The position numbers and the translations under genes were made by a program. Below the pieces are notes generated by a model. It was not told where the DNA came from, did not search any database, and worked only from the letters and a program-made list of their open reading frames with translations. A stretch of 64,000 nt of DNA. Source: UMGS1370 sp046957575 (GTDB lineage: Bacteria; Bacillota; Clostridia; Lachnospirales; Lachnospiraceae). The DNA lies in NCBI GenBank assembly GCA_046957575.1, contig JBKUOG010000011.1, positions 46,059 to 110,058 on the forward strand, read 5' to 3'. Of this stretch, positions 41,488 to 50,939 are shown piece by piece; positions within the stretch are counted from its first letter, which is position 1; the number at the start of each line of letters is the position of its first letter.

Positions 41488-42540
41488 ATGGAAAAATGTG
41501 ATATCAAATCCCTGACATTAGAAGAACTTTCTCTGGCCATGGAGAAAGAAGGCCAGAAAGCATTCCGCAGCAGGCAGATTTACCAGTGGCTCCATGAAAA
41601 GCTGGCAGACAGCTTTGACGAGATGTTAAACCTTCCCCAAGCTCTCAGGGAACGGCTGCATGCAGGATACCGTCTCACCTCTCTGCAAAAGGCGGATGTG
41701 AGAATTTCCAAAATAGACGGAACCAGAAAGTATTTGTTTGCATTGGAAGACGGCAATGTGATTGAGAGCGTTTGGATGAAATATAAACATGGCAATTCGG
41801 TGTGTATTTCCTCCCAGGTGGGGTGCCGCATGGGGTGCAGGTTTTGTGCATCCACTTTAGACGGTTTGGAGAGAAATCTGCTTCCCTCTGAGATGCTGGA
41901 CCAGATCTATCAGATACAAAAAGATACCGGGGAGCGGGTTTCCAACGTGGTGGTTATGGGCTCTGGGGAGCCCCTTGACAATTATGACAATCTTGTGCAG
42001 TTTATCCGGCTTTTGACTGATGAAAACGGACTTCATATCAGCCAGAGAAACATAACGGTTTCCACCTGCGGCATTGTCCCCCAAATTTATGAACTGGCAA
42101 AAGAAAATCTGGCCATCACCCTGGCCTTATCTCTTCACGCCCCCAATGACGAAGTGAGAAAGACTTTGATGCCCATTGCAAAGAAATACCATTTGGAGGA
42201 AGTTCTGGCTGCCTGCAAAGCCTATTTTGAAAAGACTGGCAGAAGGCTTACTTTTGAGTACAGTCTGGTAAGCGGGGTCAATGACAACTTAGAAGAGGCA
42301 AAGGCCCTGGCGCATCTCATTCAAGATTACCATGGGCATGTCAACCTGATTCCGGTCAATCCCATAAAAGAGCGGGATTTTGTCCAGTCTGACAAAAAAG
42401 CCATAGAAGCATTTAAAAATTATCTGGAGCGCCAGGGAATTGCTGTCACAGTCCGCAGAGAAATGGGGCGGGATATTAACGGCGCCTGCGGCCAACTGCG
42501 CAAAAGCTTTATTGATAACAAACAGGATTTTCAGTCTTAA
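41488..42540 (+). CDS. rlmN: Dual-specificity rRNA/tRNA adenine-C2 methyltransferase RlmN
   Basis: A radical SAM enzyme that methylates A2503 of 23S rRNA and A37 of some tRNAs. The 350 aa protein has the cluster motif GCRMGCRFC with Cys113, Cys117 and Cys120, and a C-terminal methyl-carrying Cys in the DINGACGQLR segment. ATG 41488 is chosen over the adjacent TTG at 41485. It lies between rsmB and prpC as in Bacillus. Confidence 0.95.
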   Translation: MEKCDIKSLTLEELSLAMEKEGQKAFRSRQIYQWLHEKLADSFDEMLNLPQALRERLHAGYRLTSLQKADVRISKIDGTRKYLFALEDGNVIESVWMKYKHGNSVCISSQVGCRMGCRFCASTLDGLERNLLPSEMLDQIYQIQKDTGERVSNVVVMGSGEPLDNYDNLVQFIRLLTDENGLHISQRNITVSTCGIVPQIYELAKENLAITLALSLHAPNDEVRKTLMPIAKKYHLEEVLAACKAYFEKTGRRLTFEYSLVSGVNDNLEEAKALAHLIQDYHGHVNLIPVNPIKERDFVQSDKKAIEAFKNYLERQGIAVTVRREMGRDINGACGQLRKSFIDNKQDFQS

Positions 42541-42561
42541 AACAGAAAGGAGGATGGCAGA

Positions 42562-43308
42562 ATGCAGATCAGCGCATATACGGATACCGGAAGAGTCCGG
42601 TCCACCAATCAGGACTATATTTACGCTTCCCAGCAGAAAACCGGTCCGCTGCCCAATCTTTTACTGCTTGCAGATGGTATGGGAGGCGCCAACGCAGGAG
42701 ATTACGCTTCCCGTTTTCTGGTAGAAAAACTGGTGGCATATATAAACCGCCAGCCAGATGGAGAGTCGGAAATTCTGGTCTTGAATAAGGGGATTTCAGA
42801 GGTAAACAAAAGACTTTACAAGGAATCTTTAAAGGACCCGTCTTTTGAGGGGATGGGTACTACTATGGTAGCGGCTACGGTTTCGGATGGAACGTTATAT
42901 GTGGCCAATATAGGAGACAGCCGGCTGTACCTGATTCGCGGCGGTCTGATTCAGGTAACCAAAGATCACTCCTATGTAGAAGAGATGGTGTCACTGGGGC
43001 TTTTAAACCGGGGAAGTAAAGACTATCAGAGAAAAAAGAATTATATTACCAGGGCAATCGGGACAGAGCCGGAAGTAGAGCCGGACTTTTTTGAAGTGTC
43101 GCTCCATAAAGGAGATAAGATACTTTTGTGTTCAGACGGCCTTAGTAATATGGTCAGCGATAAAGAGATTTATTCCATTGTATCTGGAGAAGGGTCTCTT
43201 TCGGAAAAGGCATGGAACCTTTTGTGCCGGGCCAATGAAAATGGAGGAAAAGATAATATTTCCGTTATTTTGGCAGATCCGGCGGAAAGCGAGGTGAGGA
43301 CATGCTGA
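42562..43308 (+). CDS. prpC: PP2C-type Ser/Thr phosphatase PrpC/Stp
   Basis: Reverses phosphorylation by the downstream PrkC kinase. The 248 aa protein has the PP2C motifs RSTNQDYIYA, LLLADGMGGANAGDYAS, ANIGDSRLYLIR and a late KDNISVILAD segment with the metal-binding aspartates. It overlaps prkC by 7 bp, so phosphatase and kinase are made in step. Confidence 0.95.
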   Translation: MQISAYTDTGRVRSTNQDYIYASQQKTGPLPNLLLLADGMGGANAGDYASRFLVEKLVAYINRQPDGESEILVLNKGISEVNKRLYKESLKDPSFEGMGTTMVAATVSDGTLYVANIGDSRLYLIRGGLIQVTKDHSYVEEMVSLGLLNRGSKDYQRKKNYITRAIGTEPEVEPDFFEVSLHKGDKILLCSDGLSNMVSDKEIYSIVSGEGSLSEKAWNLLCRANENGGKDNISVILADPAESEVRTC

Positions 43309-45296
43309 AAACCGGAGATTTTTTGCAGGACCGATATGAGATTTTGGAAAAAATCGGATCTGGCGGTATGTCTGACGTATACAAGGCCAAATGCCACAAA
43401 TTAAACCGTCTGGTGGCCATTAAGGTGTTAAAAAAGGAATTTTGCACAGATGCCGGATTTGTCAGCAATTTTAAGATGGAGGCCCAGGCGGCTGCAGGAC
43501 TGTCCCACCCCAATATTGTCAATGTCTATGACGTTGTGGATGATGGAGATATCCACTATATTGTGATGGAACTTATCGAAGGAATTACCCTGAAAAATTA
43601 CATTGCAAAAAAAGGAAAGCTGGACAATAAAGAGGCCATCGGGATTGCTATTCAGATTGCCCAGGGCATGATGGCGGCCCATGAACGCCACATTATCCAT
43701 CGGGATATTAAACCTCAGAATATTATTATCTCTATGGATGGAAAAGTGAAGGTAGCTGACTTTGGCATTGCCAAAGCGATTAGTATGCAGACGAAAAATT
43801 CCGATGCTATCGGATCGGTTCACTATATTCCTCCAGAACAGGCCAGCGGCAATATCAGCGACGCCAGAAGTGATATTTATTCTTTTGGCATTACTTTGTA
43901 TGAGATGGTCACAGGAATCCTTCCATTTGACGGAAACGATGCAGAAGCGGTTGCTCTTGCCCATATGGAGCAGGAACTTACTCCGCCGTCTCATATAAAC
44001 AGCAAAGTAGCGCCTGGACTGGAAACAATTATTTTAAAATGTACCAGAAAAAATCCATACGAACGCTATGATTCTGCGTCTGAGGTGATTCATGATTTGC
44101 GCCACGCTCTCTTGAATCCAAAAGATGAAGAAAAAAAGGAAAATGAGAAAACTTCTGAAAAAGAGGTAAACCGCAGCCTGGAGCGGCTATTTTCTGTAGG
44201 AGGAATTGCAGGAGCAATTTTTATTGTTGCGGCGCTGATTTTTCTCATTGCCCAGATTTCCGGCCTTCTTCAGATTGGTCCAGGCATCGCTCTGCCTACA
44301 GGGGAAAGCGGCGAGAGCCGGACGGAAAGCACCATTGTGCTCTCAGATTCCCAGACCAATATTCCAGAACTCTTAGGGATTACAGAAGAAGGGGCCAAGG
44401 CTCGTCTGGCAGAACTTTCACTGGTTCCGGATATTCACTATGCCTATTCGGAAACCGGAAGGAAAGGGTATGTGATTTCTCAGGATGATGCAGGAACAAT
44501 CGTAGAAAAAGGAACAAAAGTGAGTATTACTGTCAGCAGGGGCAGCGGAAAGACAGAAGTTGCATCCCTGAATTTGATTGGAAAAACAGATGCGGAAGCC
44601 AAAGCAGTTCTGGACGCCAACGATATCTCTGTGATTATGACATCTGAAAACAGCGAGACTGTGGAAGCGGGACGGGTAATCCGTACGGATCCGGCAGATA
44701 TTATCTATAAAGGCGGAGACCCCATTGTTCTTTATATCAGTCTAGGACCTTCGGAAAAGAAGGTAATGGTTCCCGCTCTGGAAGGACTCCCGGAAGATCA
44801 GGCGTTAAAACTCTTGGAAGAATCTAAGCTAAAGCCGGGAGACGTAGAGATTGAGCACAATGACGTCATTGAGGAGTGGAGCATTATCCGGCAGAGCATT
44901 CCGGCAGGAACCGAAGTAGTAGAGGGGACTGCCATCGGATACGTGGTGAGTTACGGGCCGGAAGAGGTGCCGGTTCACCAGACGGAAACCAAAGCCAGCC
45001 GAAATGTCTATGTGGGTTCTATTAATGAAGAATTTGATTTAAATCCCATTATCGGACCTGGAAGCGACAGTACCCAGGTTTCTATTGAGATTCAGCTAAA
45101 ACAGATTGTAAAGGGAAAAACAGTATATAAAACGCTGATTCCGGAGCATAAAGTCAACGGAAGCAGTACGATTTCCATTGTGTTCCCGGAGATTATTGGA
45201 GAGTACGGAGTAGAAGAAGGAGAGGTTGAGGTGGTCAATACCCAGACCGGAAAGGTGCTGGAATCCTATGACGTCTTCTTTGAACTGGAAGAATAG
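43302..45296 (+). CDS. prkC: PASTA-domain Ser/Thr protein kinase PrkC
   Basis: A membrane kinase that senses muropeptides or lipid II and controls growth, wall synthesis and (in Bacillus) germination. The 664 aa protein has a cytoplasmic kinase domain (HRD at 133-135, DFG Asp at 153), a single membrane helix (about residues 299-322), then three PASTA repeats (about 350-415, 417-482, 485-550). About 110 residues follow the last PASTA and form a further beta-rich domain. ATG 43302 lies inside prpC. It is followed by rsgA with 3 bp between the genes. Confidence 0.95.
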   Translation: MLKTGDFLQDRYEILEKIGSGGMSDVYKAKCHKLNRLVAIKVLKKEFCTDAGFVSNFKMEAQAAAGLSHPNIVNVYDVVDDGDIHYIVMELIEGITLKNYIAKKGKLDNKEAIGIAIQIAQGMMAAHERHIIHRDIKPQNIIISMDGKVKVADFGIAKAISMQTKNSDAIGSVHYIPPEQASGNISDARSDIYSFGITLYEMVTGILPFDGNDAEAVALAHMEQELTPPSHINSKVAPGLETIILKCTRKNPYERYDSASEVIHDLRHALLNPKDEEKKENEKTSEKEVNRSLERLFSVGGIAGAIFIVAALIFLIAQISGLLQIGPGIALPTGESGESRTESTIVLSDSQTNIPELLGITEEGAKARLAELSLVPDIHYAYSETGRKGYVISQDDAGTIVEKGTKVSITVSRGSGKTEVASLNLIGKTDAEAKAVLDANDISVIMTSENSETVEAGRVIRTDPADIIYKGGDPIVLYISLGPSEKKVMVPALEGLPEDQALKLLEESKLKPGDVEIEHNDVIEEWSIIRQSIPAGTEVVEGTAIGYVVSYGPEEVPVHQTETKASRNVYVGSINEEFDLNPIIGPGSDSTQVSIEIQLKQIVKGKTVYKTLIPEHKVNGSSTISIVFPEIIGEYGVEEGEVEVVNTQTGKVLESYDVFFELEE

Positions 45297-45299
45297 GTT

Positions 45300-46181
45300 A
45301 TGACAGGAAAGATTATAAAAGGAATTGCCGGATTTTATTATGTCCATGACAGAGCAGGCCGGGTTTACGAATGCCGGGCAAAGGGAGTATTCCGCAGCCG
45401 AAAAATCAAACCTCTGGTGGGGGATGACGTAGAATTTACAATTTTAAATGAAGAGCAGTCAGAGGGAACTATTGATGAGATTCTTCCCAGAAAAAATGAA
45501 TTAATCCGGCCTGCGTCTGCCAATGTAGACCAGGCTCTGGTGGTATTTGCTGTTACCCATCCGGAGCCGAACCTAAATCTTCTGGATCGGTTTTTAGTTA
45601 TGATGGGCGTGCAGAACGTGCCGGTTTTGATCTGCTTTAATAAGATTGATCTGTGCGAAGAAGAACGGATGGAATCTTACTGGTCTATTTATGAAAAAGC
45701 CGGCTATCAGGTAGTGTTTATCAGCACTTACGATCAATCAGGTATGGCCAGGCTGAAAGAACTCTTAAAAGGGAAAACTACGGTTCTCGCCGGTCCTTCC
45801 GGCGTGGGCAAATCTTCCCTCACCAACTTCCTTTTGCCGGAAGCGGCTATGGAGACTGGAGGAATCAGCAAAAAGATTCAGAGAGGAAAGCATACGACCC
45901 GTCATTCCCAACTGTTTTGCGTGGAAGAGGAAACCTATTTAATGGATACGCCCGGATTCAGTTCTCTGTATCTGGACATGAATCCCCAGGAGTTAAAAAC
46001 TTATTTTGGCGAGTTTGCCCACTATGAGGATGCATGTAAATTTTTGGGATGCGTTCACGTCGGAGAAAAGGTGTGCGGAGTAAAAAGTGCGGTACAGGAA
46101 GGCATTTTAAGCAAAAGCCGTTACAGCAATTATCTTTTGATTTATGAGGAACTAAAGGAAAAAGACAGGAGGAAATATTAA
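45300..46181 (+). CDS. rsgA: Ribosome small-subunit GTPase RsgA
   Basis: A circularly permuted GTPase that matures the 30S subunit. The 293 aa protein has an OB domain, then motifs in permuted order: G4 NKIDL, G1 GPSGVGKSS, G3 DTPGF. The C-terminal zinc knuckle reads CKFLGCVHVGEKVC. Its stop overlaps the rpe start by one base. Confidence 0.95.
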   Translation: MTGKIIKGIAGFYYVHDRAGRVYECRAKGVFRSRKIKPLVGDDVEFTILNEEQSEGTIDEILPRKNELIRPASANVDQALVVFAVTHPEPNLNLLDRFLVMMGVQNVPVLICFNKIDLCEEERMESYWSIYEKAGYQVVFISTYDQSGMARLKELLKGKTTVLAGPSGVGKSSLTNFLLPEAAMETGGISKKIQRGKHTTRHSQLFCVEEETYLMDTPGFSSLYLDMNPQELKTYFGEFAHYEDACKFLGCVHVGEKVCGVKSAVQEGILSKSRYSNYLLIYEELKEKDRRKY

Positions 46182-46855
46182 TGGACTATATATTAGCGCC
46201 ATCTGTACTGGGGGCGGATTTTACGAAGCTGGGACAGGAAGTAAAAACAGTGGCAGATGCAGGGGCAGAGTATATCCATTTAGATGTGATGGACGGGGCT
46301 TTTGTTCCCAGCATTTCCTTTGGAATGCCAGTAATTCAGGCATTGAGGGCAGTTACGGATAAGACTTTTGATGTCCACATGATGGTGGAAGAGCCGGGAA
46401 GATATATTGGAGATATGAAACAGGCTGGGGCAGATTTAATCTGTGTCCATGCAGAAGCCTGCCGTCATCTGGACCGGACCCTCAACCAGATTAAAGAGGC
46501 CGGGTTAAAAGCGGGAGTGGCCTTAAATCCGGCGACACCTGTAAATGCGGTGGAATATGTTCTGCCCATTACAGATATGGTCCTTGTCATGTCTGTAAAT
46601 CCCGGCTTTGGAGGACAGAAATTTATCCCCTATGCAGTGGAAAAGGTAAAAAAACTGCGGGCCATGATAAGGGAGCAGGGGTTAGAGACAGATATTCAGG
46701 TAGACGGCGGAGTGACTCTTAATAATGCCAGAACTCTTTTAGATGCCGGAGCCAATATTCTGGTAGCCGGTTCCGCAGTGTTTAAACAGGATGCGGCTGC
46801 CAATGTAGCCGGATTTTTAGAAATTTTTAAGGAGTATCAGTTTAAGAGATCATGA
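46181..46855 (+). CDS. rpe: Ribulose-phosphate 3-epimerase
   Basis: Interconverts ribulose-5-P and xylulose-5-P. The 224 aa TIM barrel starts LAPSVLGADFTKLGQ; it has HLDVMDGAFVPSISFG and VMSVNPGFGGQKFIP motifs with the metal-binding His/Asp residues. It is coupled at both ends (one base with rsgA, four bases with thiN). Confidence 0.95.
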   Translation: MDYILAPSVLGADFTKLGQEVKTVADAGAEYIHLDVMDGAFVPSISFGMPVIQALRAVTDKTFDVHMMVEEPGRYIGDMKQAGADLICVHAEACRHLDRTLNQIKEAGLKAGVALNPATPVNAVEYVLPITDMVLVMSVNPGFGGQKFIPYAVEKVKKLRAMIREQGLETDIQVDGGVTLNNARTLLDAGANILVAGSAVFKQDAAANVAGFLEIFKEYQFKRS

Positions 46856-47502
46856 AAACTTGTCTGATAATTACCGGCGGCCCCATTGATTTGAGGTTTG
46901 CCGGCGATTTTTTAAAGAAAAGAAGCTTTAATAAAATAATTGCAGTTGACGCTGGGCTGGAGGCAGTAAAGGCTCTTGGGCTTTTGCCGGATGTGATTGT
47001 AGGAGATTTTGACACAGTGGATCAGACAGTGCTTTCCGAATTTCGTAAACAAGAGCACATTGTATGGGAAGTCCATCAGCCGGAAAAAGATGAGACAGAT
47101 ACAGAACTGGCTTTTAACCGGGCAATGGCGGCCGGATGCGGCGAGATTGCAGTGCTGGGCGCTACCGGAGGGCGTCTGGATCACATGATTGGGAACATCC
47201 ATCTTTTGTATCCCTGTCTTCAGAAGGGGATTTTTGCCTATCTTTTGGACCCGCAGAATAAAGTGTATCTGCTGGATGAGGGAAAGGACTTTTTTAAAGA
47301 AACTTTGTGGGGAAAGTATGTCTCATTTCTGCCTTTTAGCCAGGAGGTAAAGGGGATTACCCTGACCGGCTTTCGCTATCCGCTTTGCGAAAAAGATATT
47401 GAGATCGGCACCAGTCTGTGTATCAGCAATGAGCTGGCAGAGGAGGAAGCCAGAATTGAATTTCGGGAGGGCGTTTTAATCTGTGTGGAATCCCATGACT
47501 AA
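46852..47502 (+). CDS. thiN: Thiamine pyrophosphokinase
   Basis: Converts thiamine to thiamine diphosphate. The 216 aa protein has the TPK catalytic-domain motif VDAGLEAVKALGLLPDVIVGDFDT near residues 33-55 (shown in part), the E-D-T motif ETDTELAF, and GATGGRLDHMIGN. It ends the conserved priA-thiN block. Confidence 0.93.
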   Translation: MKTCLIITGGPIDLRFAGDFLKKRSFNKIIAVDAGLEAVKALGLLPDVIVGDFDTVDQTVLSEFRKQEHIVWEVHQPEKDETDTELAFNRAMAAGCGEIAVLGATGGRLDHMIGNIHLLYPCLQKGIFAYLLDPQNKVYLLDEGKDFFKETLWGKYVSFLPFSQEVKGITLTGFRYPLCEKDIEIGTSLCISNELAEEEARIEFREGVLICVESHD

Positions 47503-47547
47503 ATGGGCGGCACCCGCCAAATACAAGAAGCAAAAGAGGATTTATTG

Positions 47548-48390
47548 ATGAATACAATCCAGAACCATCAGAAAAAAATTATGATGATCAACGATTTGTC
47601 TGGCTATGGCCGCTGTTCTCTTACGGTTGCCATTCCGGTTTTGGCAGCTATGAAGATTCAGTGCTGTCCGGTTCCTACGTCGATTTTTTCCAATCATACC
47701 GGTTTTTCTTCCTGGCATGTCGATGACTATACAGAGAGTATGCCCAAGTATCTGAAAAAGTGGGAGGAACTGGATCTTACCTTTGACGGAATTGCAGCCG
47801 GATTTTTAGGATCTGCAAAGCAAATCAAAATCGTGGAACAGGCGATTTTGGCCTTTAAAGGACCGGACACCAGGGTGTTAATTGACCCGATTATGGGGGA
47901 CGAGGGAAAGGCCTATGCCACCTACACAGAGGAAATGTGCAAAAAGATGGGGCATCTAATCTCTCTGGCAGATATAATTACTCCAAACGTAACAGAAGCC
48001 TGTATTCTGACCGGTACGCCCTATAAGGCATCTGGCTGGAAACGGCGGGAATTAGAAGAAATGGCCCAAAAACTTCAGGATATGGGGCCAAAACAGGTGG
48101 TCATCACAGGGGTTTTGGAAGGCAGTTATCTGACCAACACAGTGGCCCAGCCGGATCAGAAGATTCAGTTTATCAGGACCAGGATTGCAGGAAGGGAGCG
48201 GCCCGGCACAGGAGATGTTTTTTCTTCTATTCTGGCCGGCGGCATGGTCTTGGGAGAAGAGTTAAGTGATTCTGTAAAAAAAGCAGCTCGTTTTGTAGGG
48301 GAATGCATTGCAATCTCGGATAAACTGGAGATTCCCAGAGAAAACGGGGTATGCCTGGAGATGATTTTAGGGAAATTAATTTCCAGATAG
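47548..48390 (+). CDS. Pyridoxamine/pyridoxal kinase
   Basis: A 280 aa ribokinase-fold protein that phosphorylates B6 vitamers. It shows the family's NDLSGYGRCSLTVAIPVL opening, IDPIMGDEGKAY, a NVTEA segment and the catalytic GTGDVFSSIL with its Asp. ATG 47548 (MNTIQN) has AAAGAGGA upstream; an in-frame start at 47503 lies at the thiN stop and has no ribosome site. It is the first gene after the conserved block and probably read from it. Confidence 0.9.
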   Translation: MNTIQNHQKKIMMINDLSGYGRCSLTVAIPVLAAMKIQCCPVPTSIFSNHTGFSSWHVDDYTESMPKYLKKWEELDLTFDGIAAGFLGSAKQIKIVEQAILAFKGPDTRVLIDPIMGDEGKAYATYTEEMCKKMGHLISLADIITPNVTEACILTGTPYKASGWKRRELEEMAQKLQDMGPKQVVITGVLEGSYLTNTVAQPDQKIQFIRTRIAGRERPGTGDVFSSILAGGMVLGEELSDSVKKAARFVGECIAISDKLEIPRENGVCLEMILGKLISR

Positions 48391-48398
48391 GGGCCGCC

Positions 48399-48427
48399 TT
48401 GCATTTATTAAGGATCTGTAGTATAAT
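48399..48427 (+). promoter_or_regulatory. Sigma-A promoter for serS
   Basis: TTGCAT (48399-48404), 17 bp spacer, TATAAT (48422-48427). The start codon is 47 bp downstream of the -10, too short for a T-box leader, which many clostridial serS genes have; I see none here. Confidence 0.68.
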
Positions 48428-48473
48428 CCTACCCAGACTATAACCGCAGCAGGTGACATATCAGGAGGAGATC

Positions 48474-49760
48474 ATGTTAGATTTAAAGTTTGTCAGAGAA
48501 AATCCGGAAATTGTAAAGCAGAACATTAAAAATAAATTCCAGGATTCCAAACTTCCATTAGTAGACGAGGTAATTGAGCTGGATGCCAAAAACCGCGCCA
48601 CCAAGGCGGAGGCAGATTCTTTGAGAGCCAGCCGCAATAAATTATCCAAGCAGATTGGCGCTTTAATGGGACAGGGTAAAAAGGACGAGGCAGAAGAGGT
48701 CAAGCGTCAGGTAAGCGAAGATGCGAAGCGCCTTGCCCAGTTGGAAGAAAAAGAGACTGAGTATGAGGAACGCATCAAAAAGATTATGATGACCATTCCC
48801 AACATCATTGACCCAAGCGTGCCTATTGGAAAAGACGACAGTGAAAATGTAGAAGTAAAACGGTACGGAGAACCAGCAGTTTTGGACTTTGAGATTCCTT
48901 ACCACACTGACATTATGGAAAGCTTTGATGGTATTGATTTAGACGCTGCCAGAAGAGTGGCGGGCAATGGGTTCTACTATCTGATGGGAGACATTGCAAG
49001 ACTTCACTCTGCAGTGATTTCCTATGCAAGAGACTTCATGATTAATCGGGGATTTACCTACTGCGTACCTCCGTTTATGATTCGCAGCAATGTAGTCACT
49101 GGCGTTATGAGTTTTGCCGAGATGGATGCCATGATGTACAAGATTGAGGGAGAAGATCTGTATTTAATCGGTACTAGTGAGCACTCTATGATTGGAAAGT
49201 TTATTGATCAGATTATTCCGGAAGAAGAGCTTCCTAAGACTCTGACCAGCTATTCTCCTTGTTTCCGCAAGGAAAAAGGAGCTCATGGTCTGGAAGAAAG
49301 AGGCGTATACCGCATTCACCAGTTTGAAAAGCAGGAGATGATTGTAGTATGCCGTCCGGAAGAAAGCCCCATGTGGTTTGATAAATTGTGGCAGAATACG
49401 GTTGATTTATTCCGCTCTATGGATATTCCGGTCCGCACCTTAGAGTGCTGCTCCGGCGATTTAGCAGACTTAAAGGTAAAATCCGTTGACGTGGAAGCAT
49501 GGTCCCCAAGACAGAAGAAATATTTTGAGGTGGGAAGCTGCTCCAATTTAGGAGACGCTCAGGCGCGCCGCTTAAAGATTCGGGTAAACGGCAAAGATGG
49601 CAAGTATTTTGCTCACACCTTAAACAATACGGTTGTGGCTCCGCCCCGTATGCTGATTGCATTTTTGGAGAATAACCTTCAGGCAGACGGCAGTGTCCGC
49701 ATCCCGGAGGCGCTGCAGCCTTACATGGGCGGACAGAAAGCCATCTGCAGAAAACATTAA
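48474..49760 (+). CDS. serS: Seryl-tRNA synthetase
   Basis: Charges tRNA-Ser. The 428 aa class II synthetase has an N-terminal antiparallel coiled-coil (about residues 30-100), motif 2 with FRKEKGAHGLEERGVYR-type residues and motif 3 near the C-terminus (NNTVVAPPRMLIAFLEN). ATG 48474 follows AGGAGGAG. Its stop overlaps the convergent regulator gene by 4 bp without a terminator hairpin. Confidence 0.97.
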   Translation: MLDLKFVRENPEIVKQNIKNKFQDSKLPLVDEVIELDAKNRATKAEADSLRASRNKLSKQIGALMGQGKKDEAEEVKRQVSEDAKRLAQLEEKETEYEERIKKIMMTIPNIIDPSVPIGKDDSENVEVKRYGEPAVLDFEIPYHTDIMESFDGIDLDAARRVAGNGFYYLMGDIARLHSAVISYARDFMINRGFTYCVPPFMIRSNVVTGVMSFAEMDAMMYKIEGEDLYLIGTSEHSMIGKFIDQIIPEEELPKTLTSYSPCFRKEKGAHGLEERGVYRIHQFEKQEMIVVCRPEESPMWFDKLWQNTVDLFRSMDIPVRTLECCSGDLADLKVKSVDVEAWSPRQKKYFEVGSCSNLGDAQARRLKIRVNGKDGKYFAHTLNNTVVAPPRMLIAFLENNLQADGSVRIPEALQPYMGGQKAICRKH

Positions 49761-50728
49761 TAAATCAGACTCATAACAATACCTTGGGGGAAGTCTCCGT
49801 ACTTTTCCCCAAATAGATTGATGCCCCCGATATGGCGGGCATCTTTTTTGATCTCGATTTTCAGTGAGATATAGGGGAGTTCGGAAAGATTTAACTGAGC
49901 TAAGGTTAAGGTCTGGTTTACCAATTTTCCATCCAGGTAACCGCCGTTTTCCCGGACGGAAAAGGTTTTTAAAAGTCCATACTGGGTTCTGCCGTTGGGC
50001 CAGGAAGAAGGGGTAAGCCGCCCTCTGCGAGCCCCAAAATCTCCTGGAGAACAATAAGTTGCCACAGGATGTCCGTTGATGGACACTGTAATGTCAGAAG
50101 GCCAGTTTTCCAAGAATCCCGGCGCTTCGGAGCAGATTTCCATGGCAAAAGACAGTTCATGAAGGTTTAAGAGAGGATTTGCCAGATTAGGGAACCGGTA
50201 TTCAATAAACCCCTGCTGGAACCATAAAAGCTGGGCCTTGGTGTGGGCAGGAGAATAAAAGGAGCGGACATTGTCATATACATCTAAAACACCGTTCTCA
50301 TCGGCAAGGCCGCAGGTGGGTTCAATGTCAAACTGAAAATAATTTCCAATAGGCATATCCAAAGAAACCGTATTGTCAGCCAGGTCAGTGTCTGCGTCGA
50401 AGGTTTCCAGGTGGAAAGACTGCATGCTGGAAATACAGACACGCATAGAGCCATGGATACCCGGCTGTGTTTCTGTGACAATAAGTTTTGCTTCTTCCAG
50501 AATCTTGATGTGAAGAGCAGTGGAAGACACAGGAATCTTTAAGATTGCCGCAATTTCCTGAAGGGAAAGAGCAGTATTTTTCAGAATATTTAAAATATTC
50601 AGCCGGATAGGGGAGGACAATGCTTTCCCGATTTGAGCGATTCTCTGGTGATGCTCTGTATTTCCCAGGTGGAGTTCGATATCCCGTTCTCCGATAATTT
50701 TGACAGGGGTTTTCGTTTTTCCAGACAT
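49757..50728 (-). CDS. ArsR-like regulator with a large C-terminal effector domain
   Basis: A 323 aa protein. Residues about 25-95 form a winged helix of the ArsR/HTH_20 type (IGKALSSPIRLNILNIL, SLQEIAAILKIPVSSTALHIKIL). The remaining ~220 residues are a beta-rich domain with many aromatic and Gly/Pro turns (SINGHPVATYCSPGDFG, GGYLDGKLVNQ), likely a jelly-roll that senses a sugar or polyol. No cysteine metal site of classical ArsR is evident. It is divergent from the ABC importer and shares a gap holding inverted 13 bp sites, so it is the probable local regulator of importer, GH2 and GDPD. Confidence 0.8.
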   Translation of the reverse strand: MSGKTKTPVKIIGERDIELHLGNTEHHQRIAQIGKALSSPIRLNILNILKNTALSLQEIAAILKIPVSSTALHIKILEEAKLIVTETQPGIHGSMRVCISSMQSFHLETFDADTDLADNTVSLDMPIGNYFQFDIEPTCGLADENGVLDVYDNVRSFYSPAHTKAQLLWFQQGFIEYRFPNLANPLLNLHELSFAMEICSEAPGFLENWPSDITVSINGHPVATYCSPGDFGARRGRLTPSSWPNGRTQYGLLKTFSVRENGGYLDGKLVNQTLTLAQLNLSELPYISLKIEIKKDARHIGGINLFGEKYGDFPQGIVMSLIY

Positions 50729-50784
50729 AGGAAGTCTCCTTTTTTACATTATTTTTTGATTGCTGTAATAAAAAGCGGATATTA

Positions 50785-50797
50785 ATTACATAAATTA
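50785..50797. promoter_or_regulatory. Operator half-pair 1 (regulator/ABC gap)
   Basis: ATTACATAAATTA, the exact reverse complement of the site at 50910-50922. It lies just upstream of the regulator gene on its own side of the gap. Confidence 0.5.
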
Positions 50798-50909
50798 TAA
50801 AATAAAATATCAATATACACAAGAGTTGAGATGAAAAATGGTATAATTATTACAAATATCAAAGCAAAAACGGAAAACGCATTGAATAAAACGTAAAAAT
50901 ATGATATCG

Positions 50910-50922
50910 TAATTTATGTAAT
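50910..50922. promoter_or_regulatory. Operator half-pair 2 (regulator/ABC gap)
   Basis: TAATTTATGTAAT, 13 of 13 bases complementary to the site at 50785-50797, 112 bp apart. It lies upstream of the putative -10 of the binding-protein gene. Position and symmetry suggest binding sites for the divergent regulator with looping or shared control. Confidence 0.5.
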
Positions 50923-50939
50923 AAAGTTTCGTAAAGGTA

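Noticed and set aside
43428..43994. 188-codon open frame on the - strand
   Set aside because: Mirror of the prkC kinase domain, whose motifs are intact on the + strand.
48391..48473. T-box leader for serS
   Set aside because: Only 83 bp are available and the promoter takes most of it; no specifier or terminator structure is visible.
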